DNA of 64,000 nt from Acuticoccus sp051016205 (GTDB lineage: Bacteria > Pseudomonadota > Alphaproteobacteria > Rhizobiales > Amorphaceae). The position numbers were made by a program, and so were the translations under genes. How positions within the stretch are numbered: position 1 is the stretch's first letter; each line of letters starts with the position of its first letter. This document shows positions 50,451 through 59,135 of the stretch, piece by piece. The notes under the pieces are model-generated. The model was given only the letters and a program-made list of their open reading frames with translations, did not search any database and was not told the origin of the DNA. The DNA lies in NCBI GenBank assembly GCA_051016205.1, contig CP136534.1:4092001-4156000 (forward strand), in the 5' to 3' direction.

Positions 50451-52535
50451 ATGAGCGAACCCGTGCGCATCGGCATCGATATTGGCGGCACTTTTACCGA
50501 CGTCGCCTTGGAGAAAGGGTCCGCGCGCTTCACCACCAAGACGCTGACCACCCACGCCGCGCCCGAAGACGGTGTGCTGACGGGACTGAAGACGGTCATT
50601 GAGGAGGCCGATGTTGCCCCGTCCGAGGTGGCCCTCGTCATCCATGGGACCACCCTTGCCACCAACGCGTTGATTGAGCGCAAAGGGGCAAAGACGGCGC
50701 TGTTGACCACAGAGGGGTTTCGCGACGTCCTGCAGATCCGCGCAGAAGATCGGTTCGAGCAGTATGATCTGACCATCGAGCCGCCCGAACCCCTCGTCAC
50801 GCGCGCACTCAGAATTCCTGTGCCCGAACGGGTGGATGTGAACGGCACCATCCGCCGCCCTTTGGACGAAGCCGCCGTTGCCCGTGCCGCCGAACACATT
50901 GCCGAAGCGGGCGTTGAGGCCGTCGCGGTGGGGTTCCTGCACTCCTACGCGGCGCCCGCCCATGAGGAGCGCGCGCGCGAAATTCTTCAAAAGCACTTGC
51001 CAGGCGTGTCGATCACGCTTTCGGGCGAAGTGGCGCCTGAAATGCGCGAGTACGAACGCTTTTCCACCGCCGTTGCCAACGCCTACGTGCAGCCCTTAAT
51101 GGCGGGCTATCTGGACCGTCTGGAGAGGCGGCTTGCCGAGGCCGGCGTCGCTGCTCCCCTTTTGTTGATGCTGTCGAGCGGGGGCCTCACGACGGTGGAG
51201 ACGGCCAAGCGCTTCCCCGTGCGCCTTGTGGAATCAGGCCCTGCCGGGGGTGCCGCTTTTGCCGCCGACATTGCCCGCAGGCATGGGCTCGACACCGTGC
51301 TCTCCTTCGACATGGGCGGCACCACAGCGAAGCTGTGCCTTGTGGACCGCGCCACGCCGCGCACGAGCCGTGCGTTCGAGGTGGCGCGGGTCTGGCGATT
51401 CCGCAAAGGGTCGGGCCTACCCCTTCGCATCCCCGTCATCGAGATGGTGGAGATCGGCGCTGGCGGTGGCAGCCTTGCGGGGGTGGATGAGTTGGGACGC
51501 ATCACCGTCGGCCCGCAGAGCGCAGGGTCCGAGCCAGGGCCTGCCGCCTATGGCCGTGGTGGAACAGGGGCGACGGTGACCGACGCTGACGTTGTGGTGG
51601 GCCGCATCGACCCCGCCACCTTCGCCGGCGGCACCATGCCCCTTGATGACGCCGCCGCAGGGACCGCGCTCGATACCGCCGTCGGCACCCCTCTCGGCCT
51701 TGGCACCATCCACGCCGCCCTTGGTGTGAGCGAGATGGTGGAGGAGACCATGGCCTCCGCCGCCCGCGCCCACGCGGTGGAGGAAGGCACCGAGGTGGAG
51801 GGCCGCGCCATGATCGCGTTCGGCGGCGCTGCCCCGCTTCACGCCCTTGCCATGGCCGACAAGTTGGGGATTGACCGCGTGCTTGTGCCCGAAGGGGCCG
51901 GCGTCGGCTCTGCCATCGGCTTTTTGCGCGCGCCGGTCGCCTACGAGGTGGTGCGCGGCGGGCGGGCCTCGCTGGCCGAGTTCGACGGCGCCCATGTGGA
52001 GGCGATCTTGTCGCGCGGTGAGGCTGAGGCGCGGGCCATCGTTGAAGGCGCTGCGCCCGATGCGCCCCTCACCGTCAGCCGCAAAGCCTCCATGCGCTAC
52101 CAAGGCCAGGGCCACGAAATCGAGGTGATGCTGCCCGACGGGAGCGCACAGGACGAGGGTTTTCGCGAGCGCTTGCAAAACGCCTTCGAGACCGCCTATC
52201 GCGGCGTCTACGAGCGCCTTGTGCCGGACGGTGTGCCCGAATGCCTGACCTTCTCCGTCAACGTCGCGACCGCTGCCGACCGCGAGGACACGATGCTGGG
52301 TGCAACTGAGACAGCCGCAGAGGCAGCGCCCGTCGGCGAGCGCGCCATCGTCGACCCTGCCACGGGCGAAGCCATGAGCGTTCCCGTGTTCGACCGCACA
52401 CGCCTTCAGACGGGCGCGCACATCAATGGCCCTGCGGTGATCGTTGAGGACGAGACCACCATCGTCCTTCCCGCCGCCTTTAGAGCGACGGTGTGCGCGG
52501 ACGGCACCATCGACTGCCGGCGCAAGGAGAACTGA
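50451..52535 (+). CDS. hyuA: Hydantoinase/oxoprolinase family protein, subunit A (HyuA)
   Basis: 694 aa from ATG 50451 (AGAGG upstream). ASKHA-type ATPase subunit of ATP-dependent 5-oxoprolinase, N-methylhydantoinase or acetone carboxylase-like enzymes. Motifs: RIGIDIGGTFTDVAL (phosphate 1), VIHGTTLATNALIERKGAKTALLTTEGFRDVL, VESGPAGGAAFAA, LSFDMGGTTAKLCL, GAGGGSLA and MIAFGGAAPLHALAMADKLGIDRVLVPEGAG, abbreviated. Pairs with the HyuB subunit 1 nt downstream. Operon context with a TRAP importer suggests hydrolysis of an imported cyclic amide. Confidence 0.95.
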   Translation: MSEPVRIGIDIGGTFTDVALEKGSARFTTKTLTTHAAPEDGVLTGLKTVIEEADVAPSEVALVIHGTTLATNALIERKGAKTALLTTEGFRDVLQIRAEDRFEQYDLTIEPPEPLVTRALRIPVPERVDVNGTIRRPLDEAAVARAAEHIAEAGVEAVAVGFLHSYAAPAHEERAREILQKHLPGVSITLSGEVAPEMREYERFSTAVANAYVQPLMAGYLDRLERRLAEAGVAAPLLLMLSSGGLTTVETAKRFPVRLVESGPAGGAAFAADIARRHGLDTVLSFDMGGTTAKLCLVDRATPRTSRAFEVARVWRFRKGSGLPLRIPVIEMVEIGAGGGSLAGVDELGRITVGPQSAGSEPGPAAYGRGGTGATVTDADVVVGRIDPATFAGGTMPLDDAAAGTALDTAVGTPLGLGTIHAALGVSEMVEETMASAARAHAVEEGTEVEGRAMIAFGGAAPLHALAMADKLGIDRVLVPEGAGVGSAIGFLRAPVAYEVVRGGRASLAEFDGAHVEAILSRGEAEARAIVEGAAPDAPLTVSRKASMRYQGQGHEIEVMLPDGSAQDEGFRERLQNAFETAYRGVYERLVPDGVPECLTFSVNVATAADREDTMLGATETAAEAAPVGERAIVDPATGEAMSVPVFDRTRLQTGAHINGPAVIVEDETTIVLPAAFRATVCADGTIDCRRKEN

Positions 52536-52536
52536 G

Positions 52537-54207
52537 ATGAGCGCCATCGGACAGATCCGCCTTCAGGTGATGTGGAACCGCCTCATCGCCATTGTGGAAG
52601 AGCAGGCCCGCACGTTGGTGCGCGCCGCCTTCAGCCCTGCCGTGCGCGAAGGGGGCGACCTTTCTGCAGGGGTTTTCGACACCAAAGGGCGCATGCTCGC
52701 CCAGGCGATCACCGGCACGCCAGGCCACGTGAACACCATGGCAACGGCCGTCGTCCATTTCCTGGATCGGTTCCCCACCCAAACCATGTCGCCTGGCGAT
52801 GTGTTCATCACCAACGACCCGTGGCTCGCCTCAGGCCACTTGCACGACGTGACCATCGTCTCCCCCGCCTTCCATGACGGGCGCGTGGTGGGGCTTTTTG
52901 CGGCCACAGTCCACATTGTGGATGTGGGCGGCCGTGGCATGGGCCCTGACGGACGTTCGCTGTTCGAAGAAGGGGTCTTGATCCCCATCATGCCGCTCGC
53001 AAGGGCGGGCGAACTGAATGAGGATCTCACCACAATCCTTTACGCCAACTCCCGCGAGCCCTTTCAGGTGCAAGGGGACCTCCTCGCCATCATGGCGGCG
53101 GGCAATGATGGCGCGCGGCGCCTCGGGACCATGCTGGAGGAGTTTGGCGCCGACGATCTCACGGACCTGTCGGACTTCATCGTGGACCGATCCCGTGCGG
53201 CAACCCTTGAGGCGCTCGGCAAGCTGCGCCGCGGCCGCTTCACCTCCACAATGACCGTCGATGGCTATGACGAGCCCGTCCACCTTCACGCCGCCCTCGA
53301 CGTGACGGATGATGGGCTGACGGTGGATTTCGACGGCTCCTCGCCTGAGAGCAGCTTCGGCATCAACGTGGTGCTCGCCTACACGAAGGCCTACGCCACC
53401 TATGGGCTGATGTGCGGTGCAGCGCCCCGCATTCCCAACAATTTCGGCTCCATGGGCTGCTTTGAGATCAAGGCGCCTGAGGGGTCCATCCTCAACGCGC
53501 TGCGGCCTGCGCCCGTGTCGGCGCGCCACATCATCGGCCATGCGCTGCCCGATGTGGTGTTCGGCTGCCTTGACCAGGCGGTGGAAGGCGGCGTGTCGGC
53601 CGAAAGCGGGATGATGTGGAACCCTTACGTGCGCGGCCGACGCGACAGGGACGGCAATGCAAGGCCCTGGGAAATGTTCCTGTTCAACGCGGGCGGCATG
53701 GGCGCACGCCCCCGCCAGGACGGGCTGTCGGCCACAGGTTTTCCAAGCGGCATCAGCAGCATTCCCGTGGAGGCGGCGGAGGGCGTTGCCCCGATCCTGT
53801 TTCGCCGCAAGGAGCTGCGGCCCGATTCAGGCGGACCGGGCCGCTACCGCGGTGGGCTGGGCCAGATCATCGAGGTGGGCCCTGTGCGCGAGGGCGATAC
53901 CATTGCCGTATCGGCCATGTTCGACAGGGTGGACAACCCTGCCTCAGGCCGTGGCGGGGCCTTGCCTGGTGCTGCAGGTGTGGTGCGCTTTTCAGGCGGC
54001 GGCAAGGGACGTGCGAAAGGTGCACAAACCGTGCCCACAGGCGAAACGCTGATCCTAGAGCTTCCCGGCGGCGGCGGCGTTGGCAACCCGCGCGAGCGCG
54101 ATGAGAGCGCCATTATCGCCGACGTCGAGGCTGGCTTTGTCAGCGAAGAGGCCGCACGGGAGATTTACGGCCTGACCACCACGATCCCCTCAAAGCCCAA
54201 AGGCTGA
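52537..54207 (+). CDS. hyuB: Hydantoinase/oxoprolinase family protein, subunit B (HyuB)
   Basis: 556 aa from ATG 52537, 1 nt after hyuA. HyuB motifs: LQVMWNRLIAIVEEQARTLVRAAFSPAVREGGDLSAGVFD, GTPGHVNTM, GDVFITNDPWLASGHLHDVTIVSP, FAATVHIVDVGGRGMGPD, RKELRPDSGGPGRYRGGLGQI and LPGGGGVGNPRERD, abbreviated. Forms the heteromer with HyuA that opens a cyclic amide using ATP. The substrate is not determined by sequence. The NAGGN operon starts 135 nt downstream. Confidence 0.95.
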   Translation: MSAIGQIRLQVMWNRLIAIVEEQARTLVRAAFSPAVREGGDLSAGVFDTKGRMLAQAITGTPGHVNTMATAVVHFLDRFPTQTMSPGDVFITNDPWLASGHLHDVTIVSPAFHDGRVVGLFAATVHIVDVGGRGMGPDGRSLFEEGVLIPIMPLARAGELNEDLTTILYANSREPFQVQGDLLAIMAAGNDGARRLGTMLEEFGADDLTDLSDFIVDRSRAATLEALGKLRRGRFTSTMTVDGYDEPVHLHAALDVTDDGLTVDFDGSSPESSFGINVVLAYTKAYATYGLMCGAAPRIPNNFGSMGCFEIKAPEGSILNALRPAPVSARHIIGHALPDVVFGCLDQAVEGGVSAESGMMWNPYVRGRRDRDGNARPWEMFLFNAGGMGARPRQDGLSATGFPSGISSIPVEAAEGVAPILFRRKELRPDSGGPGRYRGGLGQIIEVGPVREGDTIAVSAMFDRVDNPASGRGGALPGAAGVVRFSGGGKGRAKGAQTVPTGETLILELPGGGGVGNPRERDESAIIADVEAGFVSEEAAREIYGLTTTIPSKPKG

Positions 54208-54342
54208 CGACGAACCGTCCAATTCCCCTCCTGCCGCAGTAGGGGGTTGTCCTCATCGGTCTATGCCTCAGTTGCAAGGGTTGCGTTCGGCGCGGCCCTT
54301 GCAAGGGCCCGCACGGACGCGCCTGACAGTCAGAGAGGATGT

Positions 54343-56118
54343 ATGTGCGGGTTGTGCGGCGAAATTCGGTTCGACGGGTCTTTTGCCTCGGTGGACGCTG
54401 TGTCCAAGATGGCCGAGGCGATGGCCCCGAGGGGACCTGACGGCGCAGGACTACTGGCACGCGACAGGGTCGCCCTCGGCCACCGCAGGCTGACCATCAT
54501 CGATCTTTCCACCCGCTCCGCTCAGCCCATGACGGACCCTCATCTGGGTCTGTCCATCGCCTTCAACGGCTGCATCTACAACTATCCGCAACTGCGTGAG
54601 GAGCTTGAGGGCAAGGGCTACACCTTCTTCTCCTCAGGCGACACGGAGGTGATCCTCAAGGCCTACCACGCCTGGGGACCGGGGTGCGTTGAGCGCTTCC
54701 ACGGCATGTTCGCCTTTGCCATCCACGAGCGCGATTCTGGCCGCGTTGTGCTGGCAAGGGACCGTTTCGGCATCAAACCACTCTACCTTGCCGAAGGGCC
54801 CAAACGCCTGCGTTTTGCCTCCTCACTCCAGGCGCTTCTTGCCGCCGGCGATGTGGACACCAGCATCGATCCCGTCGCCCTTCACCACTATATGTCCTTC
54901 CACGCGGTGGTGCCGCCGCCCCGCACCATGGTCAACGGCGTCCGCAAGCTTCCCCCCGCCACCGTGCGCGTCATCGAGACCGACGGCACCTTCAAGGACA
55001 CCGTCTACTGGCGGCTCGACTTCACCCGCACCGCTGATGACGTGGCGCGCTCTGCCGAAGAGTGGCGCGACAAGGTGCTTGCTGCCCTGCGCACGGCCGT
55101 GGACAGGCGCATGGTGGCGGACGTTCCCGTGGGCGTTCTTTTGTCGGGGGGCGTTGATTCCTCCGTCATCGTGGCGCTCCTGGCAGAGGCGGGCCAGAAG
55201 GACCTCAAGACCTTTTCCATCGGCTTTGAGGACGCGCACGGCGAGGTGGGGAACGAGTACCAGTATTCCGACCTGATCGCTGAGCGCTTTGCCACCGACC
55301 ACCACAAGATCTTCATCCCCTCCTCTGAGATGATCGAGGCGATGCCCGCCACCGTCGCGGCCATGCCCGAGCCCATGGTCTCCTACGACAATGTGGGCTT
55401 CTTCCTGTTGTCGCGGGAGGTGGCCAAGCACATCAAGGTGGTGCAGTCAGGCCAAGGGGCGGACGAGATTTTCGGCGGCTATCACTGGTATCCGCCCATG
55501 GCCTCGGCCAACGATCCCCTCGCGTCCTATTCCAGCGCCTTCTTCGACAGGCCCCACGACAGGATGCTTTCAGAGGTCTCGCCCGCCTACCACGCCGACC
55601 ATGATGCGGCGGGCGCATTCGTGCGCGATCACTTCGAGATGGCCGGCGCCGATGACCCCGTGGACAAGGCCCTGCGCATCGATTCCACGGTGATGCTGGT
55701 GGACGACCCAGTGAAACGGGTGGACGCCATGACCATGGCCTGGGGCCTTGAGGCGCGCGTGCCGTTCCTGGACCATGAGCTGTGCGAATTGGCCGCCACC
55801 ATCCCGCCCGAGCACAAGCTTGCCCAAGGGGGCAAAGGGGTTCTGAAGGACGTTGCGCGCCTTCTTGTGCCCCATGAGGTGATCGATCGCAAAAAAGGGT
55901 ACTTCCCGGTGCCGGCCCTCAAATACATATCAGGGCCCGTGTTCGACATGGTGCACGACGTTCTGACCGCCGCCCCTGCCCGCGACCGGGGTCTGTTTCA
56001 ACAAGGCTACCTGGATAAGCTGTTTGACGACCCGCCGGCGCACATCACGCCGCTGCGTGGATCGGAACTGTGGCAGGTGGCGTTGCTAGAGATGTGGTTG
56101 CAGTCGCATCGAATCTGA
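54343..56118 (+). CDS. asnO: N-acetylglutaminylglutamine amidotransferase (asparagine synthase-like)
   Basis: 591 aa from ATG 54343; the long in-frame extension upstream would hide the catalytic N-terminus. After Met removal Cys2 (MCGLCGEIRF) is the glutaminase nucleophile. Then RGPDGAGLL, AFNGCIYNYPQLREEL, ARDRFGIKPLY, and the synthetase PP-loop LLSGGVDSSVIVALL, with SGQGADEIFGGY. With the following two genes it matches the three-gene locus making the osmoprotectant dipeptide N-acetylglutaminylglutamine amide (NAGGN). This enzyme forms the terminal amide. AGAGAGG precedes the start. Confidence 0.93.
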   Translation: MCGLCGEIRFDGSFASVDAVSKMAEAMAPRGPDGAGLLARDRVALGHRRLTIIDLSTRSAQPMTDPHLGLSIAFNGCIYNYPQLREELEGKGYTFFSSGDTEVILKAYHAWGPGCVERFHGMFAFAIHERDSGRVVLARDRFGIKPLYLAEGPKRLRFASSLQALLAAGDVDTSIDPVALHHYMSFHAVVPPPRTMVNGVRKLPPATVRVIETDGTFKDTVYWRLDFTRTADDVARSAEEWRDKVLAALRTAVDRRMVADVPVGVLLSGGVDSSVIVALLAEAGQKDLKTFSIGFEDAHGEVGNEYQYSDLIAERFATDHHKIFIPSSEMIEAMPATVAAMPEPMVSYDNVGFFLLSREVAKHIKVVQSGQGADEIFGGYHWYPPMASANDPLASYSSAFFDRPHDRMLSEVSPAYHADHDAAGAFVRDHFEMAGADDPVDKALRIDSTVMLVDDPVKRVDAMTMAWGLEARVPFLDHELCELAATIPPEHKLAQGGKGVLKDVARLLVPHEVIDRKKGYFPVPALKYISGPVFDMVHDVLTAAPARDRGLFQQGYLDKLFDDPPAHITPLRGSELWQVALLEMWLQSHRI

Positions 56119-56127
56119 GGGACCGAC

Positions 56128-57909
56128 ATGAGTAAGACGCCCCAAGCGCTTGCCGACCGTCTTCGGCGCAAGCGGGAGCGATCCGATCCGCCGGACTACC
56201 TTGAGCGCGACGAGCCGACGGCACAGAACGTTGCCTTGGATTGCGGTTGGGGAACGCTGCACTTCGGTCAGACCTACACCTCGCCCGAGGCCTTGGCAGA
56301 CGCCATGCGCAAGGAAGGCCCCGGCCGGCGCGACATCGCGTTTTATGTGGCAGAGCCCCACGTGATGCTGTCGGCCGCGCCGCTGGAGCTGTTCCTGGAC
56401 CCCTCACACGCCTACCGGCTGGACCTCAACACCTTCCGCCCCGCCACACGCCGCAAGCAGACCGGTTACACCGTGCGGCGGATGACCAACGAGGAAGACG
56501 CCGAGGCCGTCAACAGGATCTACGCCGCGCGGGGCATGGTGCCTGTGCGGCCTGACTTTTTCTGGCGCCGGCGCGACAGCCGCGCCTTCACGTATCTTGT
56601 CGTCGAGGACGATGCCACCGGCGCCATCATCGGCACAGTGACGGGGATCGACCACAAGCGCGCCTTCGGCGACCGCCAGCACGGCACGTCCCTTTGGTGC
56701 CTTGCGGTGGACCCGCAAACCCGCCACTCAGGCATTGGCGAGGCGCTGGTGCGCCGCTTGGCGGAGGTTTTTCAGGCACGCGGGTGCAGTGTTCTCGACT
56801 TGTCGGTGCTGCACGACAACGACCTTGCCATCCAGCTTTATGAAAAGCTTGGCTTCCGCCGCCTCCCCGTCTTTACGCTGAAGCGCAAAAATCCCATCAA
56901 CGAGCGCCTCTTCGCAGGGCCCGAGCTGGACGAGGGGATGAACCCTTACGCGCGCATCATTGTGGACGAGGCGCGCCGCCGCGGCATCGATGTGGACCTG
57001 ATTGACGGGCCCAACGGCTTCTTCCGCCTGACCTATGGGGGCCGTTCCATTCGCTGCCGCGAGTCTTTGACCGAGCTCACCAGCGCCGTTGCCATGTCCA
57101 TCTGCGACGACAAGGCCGTCACCCGCGGCATTGTGGAGCGCGCAGGCATTGCCGTTCCCGACGAGGTGGAGGCAACCGATGAGGACGCCGCCCGCGCCAT
57201 GCTGGACAGGCACGAGCGGATCGTCATCAAGCCCGCGCGTGGCGAACAGGGGCGCGGCATTTCCGTCGGTCTCGGGCCTGATGACGACGTTGCGACGGCC
57301 TTCGACATGGCGCGGCGGGAGTGCGACCGGGTTCTGGTGGAAGAGTTCGTGGAAGGGGACGACCTGCGCCTCGTCGTCATCGACCATCGCCTGGTGGCAG
57401 CGGCGGTGCGCAAAGCGGCACGGGTTTTCGGCGACGGCCAGTCCACCCTCGGCGCCCTGATCGACAAGCAAAGCCGGCGCAGAGCCGCAGCCACCGGTGG
57501 AGAGGCGACGATCCCTGTGGACAGCGAGACGCTGCGCTGCTTGAAGGCACAAGGATACACCCTTGAAAGTGTGGTGGAGGACGGTCAGGAAGTGCAGGTG
57601 CGACGGACAGCGAACCTTCACACCGGCGGCACCATTCACGATGTGACCGACCATGTGCACCCTGCCCTGGTGGATGCCGCCGTCAGGGTGTCGCGGGCCA
57701 TCGATATTCCCGTGGTGGGCGTTGACCTGATGGTGCCCTCTCACCGCTCGCCCACCTACCGGTTCATCGAGGCGAACGAGCGCCCCGGCCTTGCCAACCA
57801 CGAGCCGCAGCCGACGGCCGAACGCTTCATGGACCTTCTGTTTCCCTTGTCCGTGCCCCATGCGGCACGCCGGGCGGCGCAGATGCAGGAGGCGCCGTGT
57901 CCCGCCTGA
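56128..57909 (+). CDS. ngg: N-acetylglutaminylglutamine synthetase (GNAT plus ATP-grasp)
   Basis: 593 aa, matching the NAGGN synthetase architecture. Residues about 115-260 are a GNAT domain (GTSLWCLAVDPQTRHSGIGEALVRRLAEVF; LHDNDLAIQLYEKLGF). Residues about 290-580 are an ATP-grasp ligase (RIVIKPARGEQGRGISVGL, VLVEEFVEGDDLRLVVID, DIPVVGVDLMV, RFIEANERPGLANHEP), given in shortened form. It acetylates glutamine and ligates a second glutamine. Starts 9 nt after asnO; its end overlaps the peptidase gene by 13 nt. Confidence 0.94.
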   Translation: MSKTPQALADRLRRKRERSDPPDYLERDEPTAQNVALDCGWGTLHFGQTYTSPEALADAMRKEGPGRRDIAFYVAEPHVMLSAAPLELFLDPSHAYRLDLNTFRPATRRKQTGYTVRRMTNEEDAEAVNRIYAARGMVPVRPDFFWRRRDSRAFTYLVVEDDATGAIIGTVTGIDHKRAFGDRQHGTSLWCLAVDPQTRHSGIGEALVRRLAEVFQARGCSVLDLSVLHDNDLAIQLYEKLGFRRLPVFTLKRKNPINERLFAGPELDEGMNPYARIIVDEARRRGIDVDLIDGPNGFFRLTYGGRSIRCRESLTELTSAVAMSICDDKAVTRGIVERAGIAVPDEVEATDEDAARAMLDRHERIVIKPARGEQGRGISVGLGPDDDVATAFDMARRECDRVLVEEFVEGDDLRLVVIDHRLVAAAVRKAARVFGDGQSTLGALIDKQSRRRAAATGGEATIPVDSETLRCLKAQGYTLESVVEDGQEVQVRRTANLHTGGTIHDVTDHVHPALVDAAVRVSRAIDIPVVGVDLMVPSHRSPTYRFIEANERPGLANHEPQPTAERFMDLLFPLSVPHAARRAAQMQEAPCPA

Positions 57910-59048
57910 CGATCGACACCGTCTACTTGAAGGACATTCTGGCCGAGCTTTTGTCGATCGCCTCGCCGACGGGCTACACCGACACCATCGTGCGCGCCGC
58001 CGTTGCAGAGTTGCGCAGGCTTGGCATTTCTATGGAAATCACCCGGCGCGGCGCCATTCGCGCGCGCCTTCCCGGCAAGAGCCCCCATGGCGCCCGCGCG
58101 ATGATTGCCCACCTCGACACCATCGGTGCACAGGTGAAGGGGCTGAAGCCCAACGGCCGGCTGGAGCTTGTGCCCGTCGGCACCTGGTCTTCCCGCTTTG
58201 CCGAAGGCGCACGCGCCACCGTTTTTAGTGCCAAGGGCGCCTATCGCGGCACCATTTTGCCGCTGAAAGCCTCGGGCCACACCTTCAACGAGGAGGTGGA
58301 TACACAGCCCGTCGCCTGGAACAACGTTGAACTGCGGATCGACGCGTTGGTGACCAGCGCCAACGGGCTTGAGCGGCTCGGCTTTGATGTGGGCGACCTC
58401 GTCGCCATCGACCCTCAGCCCGAATTCATGGACAACGACTTCATCGTCTCGCGCCACCTGGACGACAAGGCGGGCGTTGCCATTCTGTTTGCCACCATGG
58501 AAGCGTTGAAGCGGGAGGAGGCGGAGCTTCCTGTCGACATCTTTTTCATATTTTCGGTCGCCGAAGAGGTTGGAATCGGCGGCGCGTCGGTGCTGACGGA
58601 CGACATTGCCTCCCTCATCACCGTCGACAACGGGACCACCGCGCCCGGCCAGGCCTCCTCGGAGTTCGGCGTCACCATCGCCATGGCCGATCAGGCAGGA
58701 CCGTTCGACTGGCACTTGACGCAAAAGCTCATCCGTCTGTGTGATGAGAACGACATTCGCTTCCAGAAGGACATTTTTCGCTACTACCGCTCCGACAGCG
58801 CTGCGGCCCTTCAGGCGGGCTATGATGTGCGCACCGCCCTCGTGGCGTTTGGCGTCGATTCCTCCCATGGGTATGAGCGCATCCACCTTCACGCCCTGCG
58901 CTCTATCGCCGAATTGTTGACCGCCTACGCCGTCAGCCCCGTTGAGATTGCCCGCGACAGGGAAATGATGGGCTCCATCGCAGGCTTCCCCTCACAGCCG
59001 ATGGAAGATGCCGACGTCTTCCCCGGCACTGACAAGCCCACCCTTTGA
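57897..59048 (+). CDS. NAGGN-system M42 family peptidase
   Basis: 383 aa from GTG 57897 inside the end of ngg. M42 (glutamyl aminopeptidase-like) metallopeptidase: MIAHLDTIGAQVKGL (metal His and Asp), DNDFIVSRHLDDKAGVAIL (second His-Asp pair), FSVAEEVGIGGASVL (catalytic Glu-Glu) and FGVDSSHGYERIHLHAL (last His). This peptidase is the constant third gene of NAGGN loci and may degrade the osmolyte after stress, though its role is inferred. No signal peptide, so cytoplasmic. Translationally linked to ngg. Confidence 0.92.
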   Translation: MSRLTIDTVYLKDILAELLSIASPTGYTDTIVRAAVAELRRLGISMEITRRGAIRARLPGKSPHGARAMIAHLDTIGAQVKGLKPNGRLELVPVGTWSSRFAEGARATVFSAKGAYRGTILPLKASGHTFNEEVDTQPVAWNNVELRIDALVTSANGLERLGFDVGDLVAIDPQPEFMDNDFIVSRHLDDKAGVAILFATMEALKREEAELPVDIFFIFSVAEEVGIGGASVLTDDIASLITVDNGTTAPGQASSEFGVTIAMADQAGPFDWHLTQKLIRLCDENDIRFQKDIFRYYRSDSAAALQAGYDVRTALVAFGVDSSHGYERIHLHALRSIAELLTAYAVSPVEIARDREMMGSIAGFPSQPMEDADVFPGTDKPTL

Positions 59049-59135
59049 GGGCCTCGTGCTACCTCTTACGGCCAGGAGGCTGCGGCATTTGACACGTTTG
59101 GAATTGATGGTGGCCAACCCGAGGCACCCGCGCTG

